Shown one piece after another: positions 42,001-52,947 of a DNA stretch of 64,000 bases; within the stretch, counting starts at the first letter, position 1; each line of letters begins with the position of its first letter. Both the position numbers and the translations under genes were made by a program. The DNA lies in NCBI GenBank assembly GCA_020637165.1, contig JACJWN010000010.1:152259-216258 (forward strand), read 5' to 3'. The notes under the pieces are model-generated. The model did not search any database. It was not told where the DNA came from and was given only the letters and a program-made list of their open reading frames with translations. This DNA is from Mycolicibacterium sp. (GTDB taxonomy: Bacteria > Actinomycetota > Actinomycetes > Mycobacteriales > Mycobacteriaceae).

Positions 42001-43251
42001 CTAGTCAGGACCGGTCGGGGAGATGACCCACATTTCGACCTCTTCCCCGGCATCGACGTGTGTGACGTCCTCGGGGATGTCGAGCAGACAGTTCGCCGAT
42101 GCCAGCCAGCGCAGGTGGTGGGAGGCGGCCGGACCGTAACCGGTGACGGTGCCGGCGGCAGGGTCATAGACGCCGCGGCGGAACTGACGTTTGCCGCGGG
42201 GCGAGGTCAGCGCCTCGGTGAGCGCCGCTGTGCGGCGCGGCCGCTCCGTGCCGGGCATGCCCATGGCGACGCGCAGGGCCGGGCGGATGAACACCTCGAA
42301 GGAGACCAGGGCGCTGACCGGATTGCCGGGAAGGGTGATGATCGGGCAGCCGTCGGCCGTGCGGCCGGCCCCCTGCGGCATGCCGGGCTGCATGGCGACT
42401 TTGACGAACTCCACGCCCCGGGCTCCGAACGCGTCCTTGACCACTTCGTAGGCGCCGGCGCTGACACCGCCGGAGGTGATGACCAGATCCGCGTGCCCGG
42501 CGTGGCTGGAGAGCAGCGCCCGAAACCGTTCCACGTCGTCGGGGCACATGGTCACACCGACCACCTCTGCCCCGGCGTCGCGCGCGGCGGCGGCGAGCAT
42601 GACGGCGTTGGACTCGTAGATCTGCCCGGGTGCCAGATCGGTTCCGGCAGGCACCAGTTCCGATCCGGTGGAGACCACCAGCACCCGCTGGCGCGGAATC
42701 ACCGTCAGGGTGTCGACGCCCAGGGCGGCGACGAGTCCGAGCGCGGCCGGGGTGATCACCTGGCCGGCCCGCAGCACCGTCATACCCGCCGTGACGTCCT
42801 CCCCGGCCTTGCGGATGTGTTGCCCGGTCCTGGCCGCTGAGCGGATCGTGACCGTCGGCATCCCGCCGTCGGTGGCCTCCACCGGAACCACCGCCGTGGC
42901 CCCGGCCGGCAGCGGCGCTCCGGTCATGATCCGGTGCGCGGTACCCGCGGCCAGGGTGAGTCGGTCGGTGCGTCCGGCCGGAATATCTTCGGCGACAGGC
43001 AGTTCCACCGGCGAATCGGCGTTCGCCGCGGCGACGTCCTCGGCGTGGACCGCATACCCGTCCATCGCCGAGTTGTCGAAGACCGGCAGGGACAGCGGTG
43101 CGACGAGATCGCCTGCCAGGACCAGACCCAACGCCTCGGCGAGCCGGCACCGGTGCGGTGTCCGCGCGGAGATCAGTTCCGCGACGACCCGGCGGTGCTC
43201 GTCGACCGTGCGCATCCGGGACTGATCGGGGATCCGGCCGTGTGCGGACAT
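42001..43251 (-). CDS. moeA2: Molybdopterin molybdenumtransferase MoeA
   Basis: Inserts molybdate into adenylylated molybdopterin. The 416 residues show the MoeA domain series: DNSAMDGYA near residue 65, [17 protein letters not shown], the MoCF core TGSELV and [10 protein letters not shown] with VVKDA, and [15 protein letters not shown]. The C-terminal domain IV follows. The position before psd matches moeA2 (Rv0438c). The ATG at 43251 is 5 nt after the SDR stop; an ATG 12 codons later is an alternative. Confidence 0.94.
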   Translation of the reverse strand: MSAHGRIPDQSRMRTVDEHRRVVAELISARTPHRCRLAEALGLVLAGDLVAPLSLPVFDNSAMDGYAVHAEDVAAANADSPVELPVAEDIPAGRTDRLTLAAGTAHRIMTGAPLPAGATAVVPVEATDGGMPTVTIRSAARTGQHIRKAGEDVTAGMTVLRAGQVITPAALGLVAALGVDTLTVIPRQRVLVVSTGSELVPAGTDLAPGQIYESNAVMLAAAARDAGAEVVGVTMCPDDVERFRALLSSHAGHADLVITSGGVSAGAYEVVKDAFGARGVEFVKVAMQPGMPQGAGRTADGCPIITLPGNPVSALVSFEVFIRPALRVAMGMPGTERPRRTAALTEALTSPRGKRQFRRGVYDPAAGTVTGYGPAASHHLRWLASANCLLDIPEDVTHVDAGEEVEMWVISPTGPD

Positions 43252-43256
43252 TCGGT

Positions 43257-44171
43257 TCAGACCGGGAAGGTGACGCCGGTCAGTTCCTCCGACACCGTCC
43301 ACAGCCGCTCCTGGATGGCCACGTCCTGGGACTGCTTGGTCGAGGTCACCAGCACCGGGTAGCCGCGCAGTTCGCGGAAACCGTCCGGTCCGTAGTACTG
43401 GCCGCCTCGCACCGCCGGATCGGTGGCGGCGCGCAGCGTCGGCAGCGCACCCAATTCCGAGCTGTTCAGCAGCTTGCCCGAGAGCCAGTTGACGCCGGGC
43501 AGGCTTGCGCCGGGAACGTGGCGGACCAACTCGGTGGCCGCTACACCCGGATGCGCCGCCACGGCAATGGTTTTCGCCTCCGCTGCCGCCAGTCGGCGCT
43601 GCAGGTCGTAGGCGAACATCAGGTTGGCCAGCTTGGACTGACCGTAGGCGGCGACACGGTCGTAGCGGCGGCGCTCCCACTGCAGGTCGTCGAAGTCGAT
43701 CTTGGCGCGGATGTTATGGGCGATGCTGGCCACCACCACGACCCGGGACCCCTCGACATCGAGCAGGTTCTTCAACAGCAGTCCGGTGAGTGCGAAATGC
43801 CCGAGATGGTTGGTGCCGAACTGCAATTCGAAACCGTCGGCGGTGGTCTGCTTGGGCGGGTACATCACCCCGGCGTTGTTGATCAGCAGGTCGATGCGCG
43901 GGTAGGTCTCCGCCATCTCGGCCGCTGCGTCGCGCACCGAGGCCAGCGAACCCAGGTCCAGTTTCCGCACGGTGACATCGGCCCCCGGCGAGAGGGCCCG
44001 GATGCGGGCCGCCGCCGCGTCGCCCTTGGCGGTGTCGCGAACGGCCATCACCACTTTGGCGCCGCGGCCGGCGAGTACCCGCGCGGTGTCGTAACCGAGT
44101 CCGGTGTTGGAGCCGGTGATGACAGCCAGGCGTCCGGTCTGATCGGGCACGTCGTTCTCAGTCCATCGCAT
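43257..44171 (-). CDS. Short-chain dehydrogenase, retinol-dehydrogenase type (Rv0439c)
   Basis: A 304-residue NADP-type SDR. The cofactor motif [10 protein letters not shown] is near residue 20 and NNAGVM near 100. The active-site YGQSK lies near 178, with VASIAHN containing the catalytic Ser. It belongs to the RDH11-14/WWOX-like group common in mycobacteria; the substrate is unknown. It heads the run to moeA2, psd, pssA and the AAA gene. Confidence 0.92.
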   Translation of the reverse strand: MRWTENDVPDQTGRLAVITGSNTGLGYDTARVLAGRGAKVVMAVRDTAKGDAAAARIRALSPGADVTVRKLDLGSLASVRDAAAEMAETYPRIDLLINNAGVMYPPKQTTADGFELQFGTNHLGHFALTGLLLKNLLDVEGSRVVVVASIAHNIRAKIDFDDLQWERRRYDRVAAYGQSKLANLMFAYDLQRRLAAAEAKTIAVAAHPGVAATELVRHVPGASLPGVNWLSGKLLNSSELGALPTLRAATDPAVRGGQYYGPDGFRELRGYPVLVTSTKQSQDVAIQERLWTVSEELTGVTFPV

Positions 44172-44241
44172 GCCTAGAAGATACGGGCAACGAACCGGGC
44201 GGGAAAACGGGCCGAACCGGGCGCCCGGCCCATGGTGCGCC

Positions 44242-44247
44242 TACTGT
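44242..44247 (+). promoter_or_regulatory. Putative -10 box for leaderless HAD gene
   Basis: TACTGT is followed by 6 nt and the ATG at 44254; no Shine-Dalgarno is present. Confidence 0.5.
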
Positions 44248-44253
44248 TTCCCT

Positions 44254-45054
44254 ATGGCTGTCGGCGGAGTCCTGTTCGACATCGACGGAGTCCTGGTGAC
44301 CTCCTGGCGGCCCATCGCGGGCGCGGCGGAGACGTTGCGGGTGCTGGCCGATCATCAGATCGCCTGCTCGTATCTGACCAACACCACCACCCGGACCCGT
44401 GCGGAGATCGCCGCGGCGCTGAGCTCGGCCGGGATGGTGGTGCGGCCCGACGAGGTCATCACCGCCGCGGTCCTCACCGCCGACTACGTCCGGGACCACT
44501 ACCCGGGGGCCCGCTGCTTCCTGGTCAACGACGGCGACATCACCGAGGACATGCCGGGCGTGGACATCGTCGGACCGTCCGACCGGATCGAGAAGCCGGA
44601 TGTGATCCTGCTCGGCGGCGCCGGGGAGCAGTACACCCATCTCACGCTGAGCCGGGTCTATGACTGGATGACCCAGGGCGTCCCGGTGATCGCCATGCAC
44701 CGCAGCACGGCCTGGAACACCGTCGAGGGTCTGCGCATCGACACCGGGATGTACCTGATCGGCATGGAGCAGACCTCCGGCCGTAAGGCCGTCGCCGTCG
44801 GCAAACCGGCGCCGGCGGGTTTCCAGGCGGCCGCCGCCCGGCTGGGGGTGGAGCCGGAGGAGATGTACATGGTCGGTGACGACCTGAACAACGACGTCCT
44901 GGCCGCCCAGGTCGTGGGCATGACCGGGGTGCTGGTGCGCACCGGCAAGTTCCGCCCGGACACGCTGGAGCGCTGGGCCGCCGATGAGTTCGCCATGCAG
45001 CCCAACCACGTGCTGGACTCGGTCGCCGACCTGCCCGCCCTGCTAGGCCTTTAG
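44254..45054 (+). CDS. HAD-IIA phosphatase (LHPP/NagD-like)
   Basis: A 266-residue HAD-superfamily phosphatase with a type IIA cap. Motif I is DIDGVLV (nucleophile Asp near residue 9), motif II is LTNTTTRT (near 46), and motifs III and IV are VAVGKPAP and MVGDDLNNDV. It resembles the LHPP/HDHD2 group, which acts on phosphoamino acids or small phosphates; the substrate is unknown. It ends inside the convergent helicase gene (12-nt overlap). Confidence 0.92.
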   Translation: MAVGGVLFDIDGVLVTSWRPIAGAAETLRVLADHQIACSYLTNTTTRTRAEIAAALSSAGMVVRPDEVITAAVLTADYVRDHYPGARCFLVNDGDITEDMPGVDIVGPSDRIEKPDVILLGGAGEQYTHLTLSRVYDWMTQGVPVIAMHRSTAWNTVEGLRIDTGMYLIGMEQTSGRKAVAVGKPAPAGFQAAAARLGVEPEEMYMVGDDLNNDVLAAQVVGMTGVLVRTGKFRPDTLERWAADEFAMQPNHVLDSVADLPALLGL

Positions 45055-46728
45055 CGAGCGAACGGCCTCGATCCGGGCCTGCAGCTGGTCTCTGTTGGCC
45101 GCGGCCACCGGCGGCCCGCCGCAGACCCGGCGCAGCTCGTTGTGAATCCAGCCGTGCGAGCGGCCGGTGCGGTGATGGGTCGCGGCCACCAGGGCGTTGA
45201 GCTCCCGGCGCAGTTCCCGTAGCTGGCCGTGGGTGGTCCGGGGTGGGGGCGGGGTACCGCTGGCCGAGCGCACCGCGAGCTGCTCCTCTTGGCGGCGGCG
45301 CAACAGGTCGCGCATCTGTTCGGCGTCGAGCAGCCCGGGGATGCCCAGGTAATCGGCCTCCTCCTCGCTGCCGGCCGGGGTGGCGGTGCCGAACGAGGCG
45401 CCGTCGAAGATCACCTGATCCAACTCGGCGTCGGCGCCCAGCGACTGGAAACCGGTGTCGGCCTCGGACGGTTCGGTGCGGCGCCGCTCGACCGGGGCGT
45501 CGTCGTCGAACGTCTCCCGGTGCGGTTTGCCCAGCACGTGGTTGCGCTGCTCCTCGAGCTCACTGGCCAGTTGCAGCAGGGTGGGCACCGACGGCAGGAA
45601 GATGCTCGCCGTTTCGCCGGCGGCGCGGGAGCGGACGAACCGCCCGACGGCCTGGGCGAAGAACAACGGCGTCGAGGCGCTGGTCGCGTAGACGCCCACC
45701 GCCAGCCGCGGCACGTCCACACCCTCGGAGACCATCCGCACCGCGACCAGCCACTTGCTGGTGCTTTCGGAGAACTGTCCGATGCGCTCCGAGGAGCCCG
45801 GGTCATCGGAGAGCACCACCGTGGCGGCCTCGCCGGTGAGCCTGCGCAGCAACTCGGCGTAGGCCCGTGCGGTGGTCTGGTCGGAGGCGATCACCATGCC
45901 GCCCGCGTCCGGGATGCCGCCGGCCCGCAACTGGTTGAGCCGGGTGTCGGCGGCCTTGATCACCGCGGGCATCCACTCGCCGTCGGGATCCAGCGCGGTG
46001 CGCCAGGCCCGCGCGGTGTGTTCGGCGTTGAGCGGCTCGCCAAGCCGGGCCGCGTACTCCTCGCCGGCGCTGTTGCGCCAGCGGGCCTCGCCGGAATACG
46101 CCAGGAAGATGACCGGGCGCACCACCCCGTCGGTCAGGGCGTCGGAATAGCCGTAGGTGTGGTCGGCCTCCGAGCGCAGCAGGCCCTGGCTGTCGGGGGC
46201 GTAGGTGACGAACGGGATGGGGCTGTCGTCGCTGCGGAACGGTGTCCCGGTCAGGGCCAGTCGGCGGGTCGCGTCGCCGAAGGCCTCCCGGATGCCCTCA
46301 CCCCAACTCTTGGCGTCCCCGCCGTGGTGGATCTCGTCGAAGATCACCAGGGTACGGCGGCCCTCGGTGCGCACCCGGTGGCGCGTCGGATGGCTGGCGA
46401 CCTGGGCATAGGTGACGGCGACGCCGTGGTAGTCGCCGGAGGTCTGGGCCTGGGAGTTGGAGAACCGCGGGTCCAGCGCGATACCGAAAGAGGAGGCTGC
46501 GGCCGCCCACTGGACCTTCAGGTGTTCGGTGGGGACCACCACGGTGACCCGCTCCACGGTGCCGTCGGCCAGCAGTTCCCCGGCGATCTTCAGGGCGAAG
46601 GTGGTCTTTCCGGCACCGGGCGTGGCGACTAGCAGAAAATCCCTCGGCCTGCCGGCCAGATACCGCACCAACGCACGCCGTTGCCAGCCCCGCAGAGCCC
46701 GGGTGCTGGGCGCCTCGATTGCCCCCAC
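45043..46728 (-). CDS. DEAD/DEAH-type SF2 helicase (type III restriction-like core)
   Basis: A 561-residue SF2 ATPase. Motif I TPGAGKTT is near residue 37, motif II DEIHH (IFDEIHHGGD) near 120 and motif III LTGTPFRSD near 145. The second RecA domain has VRMVSEGVDVPRLAVGV and AQAVGRFVR. No nuclease or methylase genes flank it, so it is not a restriction system as seen here. The C-terminal 130 residues are charged and helical, perhaps nucleic-acid binding. I begin at the GTG at 46728, after GGAAGGAG; longer frames upstream are less likely. Confidence 0.9.
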   Translation of the reverse strand: MGAIEAPSTRALRGWQRRALVRYLAGRPRDFLLVATPGAGKTTFALKIAGELLADGTVERVTVVVPTEHLKVQWAAAASSFGIALDPRFSNSQAQTSGDYHGVAVTYAQVASHPTRHRVRTEGRRTLVIFDEIHHGGDAKSWGEGIREAFGDATRRLALTGTPFRSDDSPIPFVTYAPDSQGLLRSEADHTYGYSDALTDGVVRPVIFLAYSGEARWRNSAGEEYAARLGEPLNAEHTARAWRTALDPDGEWMPAVIKAADTRLNQLRAGGIPDAGGMVIASDQTTARAYAELLRRLTGEAATVVLSDDPGSSERIGQFSESTSKWLVAVRMVSEGVDVPRLAVGVYATSASTPLFFAQAVGRFVRSRAAGETASIFLPSVPTLLQLASELEEQRNHVLGKPHRETFDDDAPVERRRTEPSEADTGFQSLGADAELDQVIFDGASFGTATPAGSEEEADYLGIPGLLDAEQMRDLLRRRQEEQLAVRSASGTPPPPRTTHGQLRELRRELNALVAATHHRTGRSHGWIHNELRRVCGGPPVAAANRDQLQARIEAVRSLKA

Positions 46729-46877
46729 CCTGGAGCTCCTTCCGACCGAGATGCACTCTAGCGCAGCCAGATCCACCGGTTCGGGTCGCGGGTGCTCGTG
46801 TCCGGTCGCAACCACCGGTTGCTCCGCTGCCGGTCGGCGTGAAACGCTGAGGTGAGCGGGCCCGGGGAGGTGGCACA

Positions 46878-47906
46878 GTGATATCACCGAGGTCGATATC
46901 ACCGAGGTCGATATCACCGAGGTCGATATCACTGAAGTCGCTGTCGATCGTGGTCGCGATGGTTCTCTTGGTGTTCGCGAGTCCGGTGGCGACCCCTGCT
47001 GCCGCTGCCGAGGAAGCCGTATTGATCCCGGGGGCCAGTCCATTCAAGGCGATCAACCCGATCTACCCGTTGATCGCGGGCTTCTACCGGTTTATCGGCG
47101 TCAACCTCCACGGGGACGCCGATCCGCAGGTTCTCGACTACTCGCAGGATCCACTCGCCACCGACCGCGCGCTCCTCGACGGGGTCAGGCAGGGCGAACT
47201 CACCGTTCGCGAGATCGACGGGAAGGTCGTCGTGATCGGCGAATCGATGGGCGCCATGGTCGCGGCGAGACTCGCGGTGGAGTTGGCCGGCAGCGCCGAG
47301 CCCCCCTCGCCCGATGACATCAGGTTCGTTCTGATCGCCTCGCCCGAGGAAGGTGTGGCCGGATACTTCGCGGAGGGCACCTACATTCCCCTGCTGAACT
47401 ACCGGGTCACCCGCGTTGCCCAGTCCGTTTACCCCACGACGGTCGTGATCGGGGAATATGACGGCTGGTCGGATCCGCCCGACCGGCCGTGGAATCTGGT
47501 TGCCGTGGCCAACGCCCTGGTGGGCGTGATCTACGCGCACGGGCCGGCGATTTGGTCGGTCGATCCCAGTGCCGTGCCGCCGGAGAACATCACCGTCGAC
47601 GGCAACGTCACCCGGTATCTGGTACCCGCCCCGAACCTCCCGCTGACCCGGCCGTTGCGCGACATCGGGATCCCCGACAACCTGGTCGACAAGGTCGACG
47701 AGTTCCTTCGCCCCATCGTCGACGCCGGATACGTCCGACACGACAAGCCCGGTGACACACGTCCGTATTTGTCCGGCGGATCCATCCGGCGCAATGTGGT
47801 GGGTGAGCGGCCGGTGGCCAAAGCGTCGGCGATGGTGAAGCCCGTGCGCACCGTCTCCAGGGGTGATTCCCGCCGGGCGGTTCGCGGCGGCCTACGCGCT
47901 GGGTGA
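46878..47906 (+). CDS. Secreted PE-PPE-domain alpha/beta hydrolase
   Basis: A 342-residue exported protein. Unusually, the N-terminal region of its signal peptide is MISPRSISPRSISPRSISLKS, made by a DNA repeat; the hydrophobic core and an Ala-rich cleavage site (about residues 40-44) follow. The rest matches the PE-PPE (serine hydrolase) domain: GIGVNL-like start FIGVNLHGD, the nucleophile elbow VIGESMGAMVA (Ser near 123), GEYDGWSDPPDRPWN with the Asp, and a late His. No PE or PPE domain is fused. The GTG at 46878 follows GGGAGGTGG. Confidence 0.88.
   Translation: MISPRSISPRSISPRSISLKSLSIVVAMVLLVFASPVATPAAAAEEAVLIPGASPFKAINPIYPLIAGFYRFIGVNLHGDADPQVLDYSQDPLATDRALLDGVRQGELTVREIDGKVVVIGESMGAMVAARLAVELAGSAEPPSPDDIRFVLIASPEEGVAGYFAEGTYIPLLNYRVTRVAQSVYPTTVVIGEYDGWSDPPDRPWNLVAVANALVGVIYAHGPAIWSVDPSAVPPENITVDGNVTRYLVPAPNLPLTRPLRDIGIPDNLVDKVDEFLRPIVDAGYVRHDKPGDTRPYLSGGSIRRNVVGERPVAKASAMVKPVRTVSRGDSRRAVRGGLRAG
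46881..46940 (+). repeat. Four-copy 15-bp tandem repeat in signal-peptide coding region
   Basis: ATATCACCGAGGTCG occurs three times exactly (46881, 46896 and 46911) and once with two changes (46926-46940). It encodes ISPRS x3 plus ISLKS. A 15-bp period is frame-neutral, so copy number could vary without breaking the gene. Confidence 0.92.
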
Positions 47907-47911
47907 ACAGT

Positions 47912-47938
47912 CTTGCACTCGCCATGGCCGAGTGCTAA
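47912..47938. promoter_or_regulatory. CIRCE operator 1 (HrcA site)
   Basis: CTTGCACTC, a 9-nt spacer, then GAGTGCTAA: eight of nine positions per arm match the CIRCE consensus TTAGCACTC-N9-GAGTGCTAA or its near variants. It should bind HrcA and repress groEL2 at normal temperature. Confidence 0.9.
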
Positions 47939-47946
47939 AAAAGACG

Positions 47947-47973
47947 TTGGCACTCACGACCGGTGAGTGCTAG
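47947..47973. promoter_or_regulatory. CIRCE operator 2 (HrcA site)
   Basis: TTGGCACTC, 9 nt, then GAGTGCTAG. It is the second copy, 35 bp downstream of the first and 105 bp before the groEL2 ATG. Confidence 0.9.
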
Positions 47974-49704
<1,731 letters not shown>

Positions 49705-49716
49705 GTCCACATTCGA

Positions 49717-49751
49717 AAGGTGCCCGGCTGCGTCACGCAGCCGGGCACTTT
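49717..49751 (+). terminator. Hairpin terminator after groEL2
   Basis: GTGCCCGGCTGCG (49720-49732) pairs perfectly with CGCAGCCGGGCAC (49736-49748) around a TCA loop, and the stem extends by a few A-T/G-T pairs to CTTTCG. It lies between groEL2 and the convergent secreted hydrolase, ending 15 nt before the latter's stop. Confidence 0.88.
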
Positions 49752-49766
49752 CGTGTTCTTGAGGGA

Positions 49767-52235
49767 TTAGACGTTCTGGTCGTGGATCGGCAACTCGATC
49801 GCGATGTCGCCGATGTCGATGATGCCGAACGTCGTGAAGTTCTCGAAGTTCGTCGCCGAACTGGTGATCTGCAGCGTCAGGCTGCCGCCCGCCGGTGTCG
49901 TGTAGGCGATGTCGGACAGTGGGATGTCCACGGTGCGCTCCTGCCCGTCGAGTATCACCGGGATCGGGGTGACGATGTTGCCGAGCACCAGCTTGGTCGT
50001 ATCGTCGACCAGCTGCGCGTACACCGTGCGGCTGGTGCCCAATCCGCGGTAGGTGAAGCTCAGGGTGGGCGCGCCGACGATCTGGCTGCCCGCCGCCGGG
50101 GTGAGGTCCAGGTTGATCGCATTCCACGCCGGGCTGGCGTTGCCGATCGTCAGGACCGGGGAAACCCCCTCCACCCCGCCGGGTCCGGAACCGCCGATGA
50201 TGGGTCCCAGGCCCAGCAGTCCGCCGGTGCCGGTCTTGGTGTAGCGATCGTTGTTGAACCCGGTCTCGAAGGGCAGCAGCTCCGAGCTGTAGTAATCGCC
50301 CAACTGGTCGTACCACTGGAACTTCGGGATCAGCGTTGAGGTGTCCTGGATTCCCACCACGTAGCGGTCGAGCCACTTGAGGTTGTCGACGAAGCCGAGG
50401 TCTTCCTGGTACTCGTTGAGTGGGACGTTGCAGCTGCCGTGACCGCCGCAGAACCACACCATCTTCGTCTCGGTTCCTGCCTCGACCAGCGTCTGGGCGT
50501 TGGCCACCGACTGGGCCAGCGGGAACAGGATGTCCTGGACGCCCTGGAAGATCAGCGCGGGCGCGGTGATGTTGCCGACCAGCGGGGTCGGCCCGGCGCT
50601 GGCCAGCACCGCCTGCCCCGTCTCGCTGATCCAGCCCAGCAGGTCGCCGGTGAGCACCCCCTGGTAGACCTGCGAGTTGACGTCGGTACGGGAGATCAGC
50701 AGGATCCCCGCCAGCAGCGTGCCGAAGCCGGTCTTGAACTGGTTGTAGTTCGGGTACAGAGCGCTGAGCAGCGAGTTCCACGAGATCTCCGGGGCGATCG
50801 CGTCGACGCGGGGGTCGGTCGCGGCCGTCGTCCACGGGATGCCGCCGCCATAGGAGCCGCCCACCATCCCGATGAGCGGATCGCCCTCCTCGACCGCCGC
50901 CTGCTGATACGCGGGGTTACCGGAGCTGGCGAGCCAGGAGATCAGCGCCGAGACGTCCCGCGCTTCGAAGAGCGGGGCATCGACCTGCATTCCGGGCAGG
51001 CTCGGGTCCTTGGTGGCGAAACTCCCGCGCGGGTCCCAGCTGATGACGTTGAAGCCGGTGGAGGCGGTGTAGGAGGGGCCGCCGTCGGTGGAGATCCACT
51101 CACCGTCGCGCAGCACCGGCAGGCCGGGGGTGAGGCTGCCCAGGTTGGTCGCCCCGAGTTGGCCGTTGGGATCGGTCGGGTTGGTGATACCGGGGGTGCC
51201 CAACCCCGGGCCGAGCAGGACGGTGGGTGCGGACTGCACCTCGCCGGTGGCCACGTTGGTGGCGGGGAAGTAGTTCGCGCTGACCATGAGCCCGTCGAAC
51301 GACTCCACCTTGGTGGTGAAGGCGGTCGGCCGTCCCTCGGCCAGTTCGTAGGCGCTGACGTCGAACCTCACCACTTGCGATGCCCCGATGATCGGCGCCA
51401 GCAGGGTGCTGACCAGCGGTAACTGCTGCAGCAGGCCGATGACGGTCGGGGCGATGAGTCCGACGACGGGGATGCTGGCCAGGAAGGTGTCGAACGGGGT
51501 CTGCTCGGAGACCCGGATCTTGAAGGTCTCGAACGTGTCCGGGTTGTACAGCGCGGTCTCGTCGGGGATGTAGAAGAACTCGCCGCTGTCGCTGAACAGG
51601 GTGGCCTGCGAGAAGATGTCGTCGCTGACGGCGCCGAGCTTTCCGCCCAGGCTCGGGTTGGAGACCGTCTGGTAGGTCAGCGGATTGGACGAGGTGGCGC
51701 CGAGGGTGCCGACCAGCACGCCGGGGTAATCCGTCCCGTCGAACGTCCCGCCCCAGGTGACCGACGGGTTGACGGTGATGGGGCCGTCCGCCTGCGCGGC
51801 AGCCTGGGCTGATGCCTGTGCTGGGGCCTGTGCTGGGGTTTGACTGGTCACGGGCTCGGCGACCGTGGCCGCTCTGAGCGGAGCGCGGCGGGCGGCCTCC
51901 AGCAACGCCACATCGGCAGTCGAGCCGACCGGACTCGTGTCGGCGGTGGCGGTGGTGGCGGCCGGCGTGGCAACGAGTGCGCCGACCGCGGCGATACGGG
52001 GTGAATCAGCCCGCGCGCCGGCTACTGCGCCCGCTGGTCGGGGTGTGGTCCGGGCCTGGCGCCCCGGTTGCTTCGACACGCCTCGCGCCTGCGTTGCGTG
52101 CGCCCGGCTGCCGGTGGAGGCCGTCGATTCCGCTTCGGTGTCGGCGCAAGCGGTGGCAACCGTGAACCACGCCGACCCCACGCCGAGGGCCACTGCGAGT
52201 CCGGCGACCCGTCCCACGAATCTCGATGCCCCCAC
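49767..52235 (-). CDS. Secreted CocE/Xaa-Pro dipeptidyl-peptidase-like hydrolase
   Basis: An 822-residue exported alpha/beta hydrolase. The signal peptide covers about residues 1-35. A low-complexity Ala/Thr/Gln region follows (including PAQAPAQASAQAAAQA), then a mycobacterial domain starting VTWGGTFDGTDYPGVLVG at about 155-290, then the hydrolase. The nucleophile elbow GGSYGGG is near residue 460, the acid in QDILFP near 568 and the His in GGHGSC near 597. A C-terminal beta-rich domain (about 690-822) resembles that of S15 peptidases. The substrate is unknown. The GTG at 52235 follows GAGGAG. Confidence 0.87.
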   Translation of the reverse strand: MGASRFVGRVAGLAVALGVGSAWFTVATACADTEAESTASTGSRAHATQARGVSKQPGRQARTTPRPAGAVAGARADSPRIAAVGALVATPAATTATADTSPVGSTADVALLEAARRAPLRAATVAEPVTSQTPAQAPAQASAQAAAQADGPITVNPSVTWGGTFDGTDYPGVLVGTLGATSSNPLTYQTVSNPSLGGKLGAVSDDIFSQATLFSDSGEFFYIPDETALYNPDTFETFKIRVSEQTPFDTFLASIPVVGLIAPTVIGLLQQLPLVSTLLAPIIGASQVVRFDVSAYELAEGRPTAFTTKVESFDGLMVSANYFPATNVATGEVQSAPTVLLGPGLGTPGITNPTDPNGQLGATNLGSLTPGLPVLRDGEWISTDGGPSYTASTGFNVISWDPRGSFATKDPSLPGMQVDAPLFEARDVSALISWLASSGNPAYQQAAVEEGDPLIGMVGGSYGGGIPWTTAATDPRVDAIAPEISWNSLLSALYPNYNQFKTGFGTLLAGILLISRTDVNSQVYQGVLTGDLLGWISETGQAVLASAGPTPLVGNITAPALIFQGVQDILFPLAQSVANAQTLVEAGTETKMVWFCGGHGSCNVPLNEYQEDLGFVDNLKWLDRYVVGIQDTSTLIPKFQWYDQLGDYYSSELLPFETGFNNDRYTKTGTGGLLGLGPIIGGSGPGGVEGVSPVLTIGNASPAWNAINLDLTPAAGSQIVGAPTLSFTYRGLGTSRTVYAQLVDDTTKLVLGNIVTPIPVILDGQERTVDIPLSDIAYTTPAGGSLTLQITSSATNFENFTTFGIIDIGDIAIELPIHDQNV

Positions 52236-52430
52236 GGCGGAACTCCTCACGTTTGCGGCGCTCCGGAGCGGCGGTGCTCCCGGGCGGTGAAACCGGACCG
52301 TACAGCAAAAAGACCCGGAAAATGCGGCTCTTCTGAGCCTTCCGTGGGTCGGTTTCGGCGCGGATGGGCAGCATGAGGGTCTGGCGGGCGCTGCCGGCAA
52401 TTACTCCACGAGCAGTCGCTTCCTACGGTC

Positions 52431-52436
52431 TAAACT
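52431..52436 (+). promoter_or_regulatory. Putative -10 box for leaderless DUF4333 gene
   Basis: TAAACT is followed by 7 nt and the ATG at 52444. The 208-bp divergent gap before it (52236-52443) holds no other feature I can support. Confidence 0.5.
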
Positions 52437-52443
52437 CCATCGG

Positions 52444-52887
52444 ATGGCGATGGGACCGCGCGACGAGCACAGGTCCGGCTACCGGGGCTCCACCAAGGGG
52501 CTTCGTTGGGCGTTGGCGTTGGTGTCCGTGATCGCTCTGGCTTCAACGATTGCCGCGGTGACGCTGTGGCTCAAACCCCGTCACGCCGAGCAGTCTGCTC
52601 CCGGCCAGCATGCCGGGCAGGCTCCACTCGACCAGAAGGCGTCCACCGGGGTGCCCCGCGCCGACCTGGAGCAGATCACCGGCCAAGAGGTAAGGCTGAA
52701 ATTTCCCGGGCCACCCGTTCGGGTCACCTGCCCCGATGGCCTGCCGGCCAAGGTCGGCGCATCCGAGGATTGCGTGCTCCGTCGCTTCGGCAATGAGTTC
52801 CGCCTGACCATCACCATCACCAAGGTCACATCACCCAGTGACGTGAACTGGACGTTTACGTTGGGTGAGAAGCTTCCAGGATCGTGA
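52444..52887 (+). CDS. DUF4333 membrane-anchored protein
   Basis: A 147-residue protein with a cytoplasmic basic N-terminus, one TM (about residues 22-42) and an extracytoplasmic DUF4333 domain: RADLEQITGQEV, VRVTCPDGLPAKVGASEDC with two Cys likely to pair, and EFRLTITITKV. DUF4333 proteins are common mycobacterial envelope proteins of unknown role. It is divergent from the secreted hydrolase. Confidence 0.85.
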   Translation: MAMGPRDEHRSGYRGSTKGLRWALALVSVIALASTIAAVTLWLKPRHAEQSAPGQHAGQAPLDQKASTGVPRADLEQITGQEVRLKFPGPPVRVTCPDGLPAKVGASEDCVLRRFGNEFRLTITITKVTSPSDVNWTFTLGEKLPGS

Positions 52888-52935
52888 GGCTCCTTAGCTG
52901 GGAGTTTCGACTATCGCGGGTCTTCACCCCGCCGG

Positions 52936-52941
52936 TAGGGT
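52936..52941 (+). promoter_or_regulatory. Putative -10 box for leaderless DinB-type gene
   Basis: TAGGGT is followed by 6 nt and the ATG at 52948. Confidence 0.5.
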
Positions 52942-52947
52942 CGGTCC

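Noticed and set aside
45043-46728. SF2 helicase as part of a restriction or DISARM-like defence system
   Set aside because: There is no methylase, nuclease or PLD gene beside it, and flanking genes are ordinary metabolism.
46878-46940. The 15-bp repeats as a CRISPR array or operator set
   Set aside because: Copies are contiguous with no spacers and are translated in frame as part of a signal peptide.
50439-51422. 327-codon plus-strand frame inside the secreted hydrolase gene
   Set aside because: Antisense shadow rich in His, Arg and Gly, with no start signal or motif.
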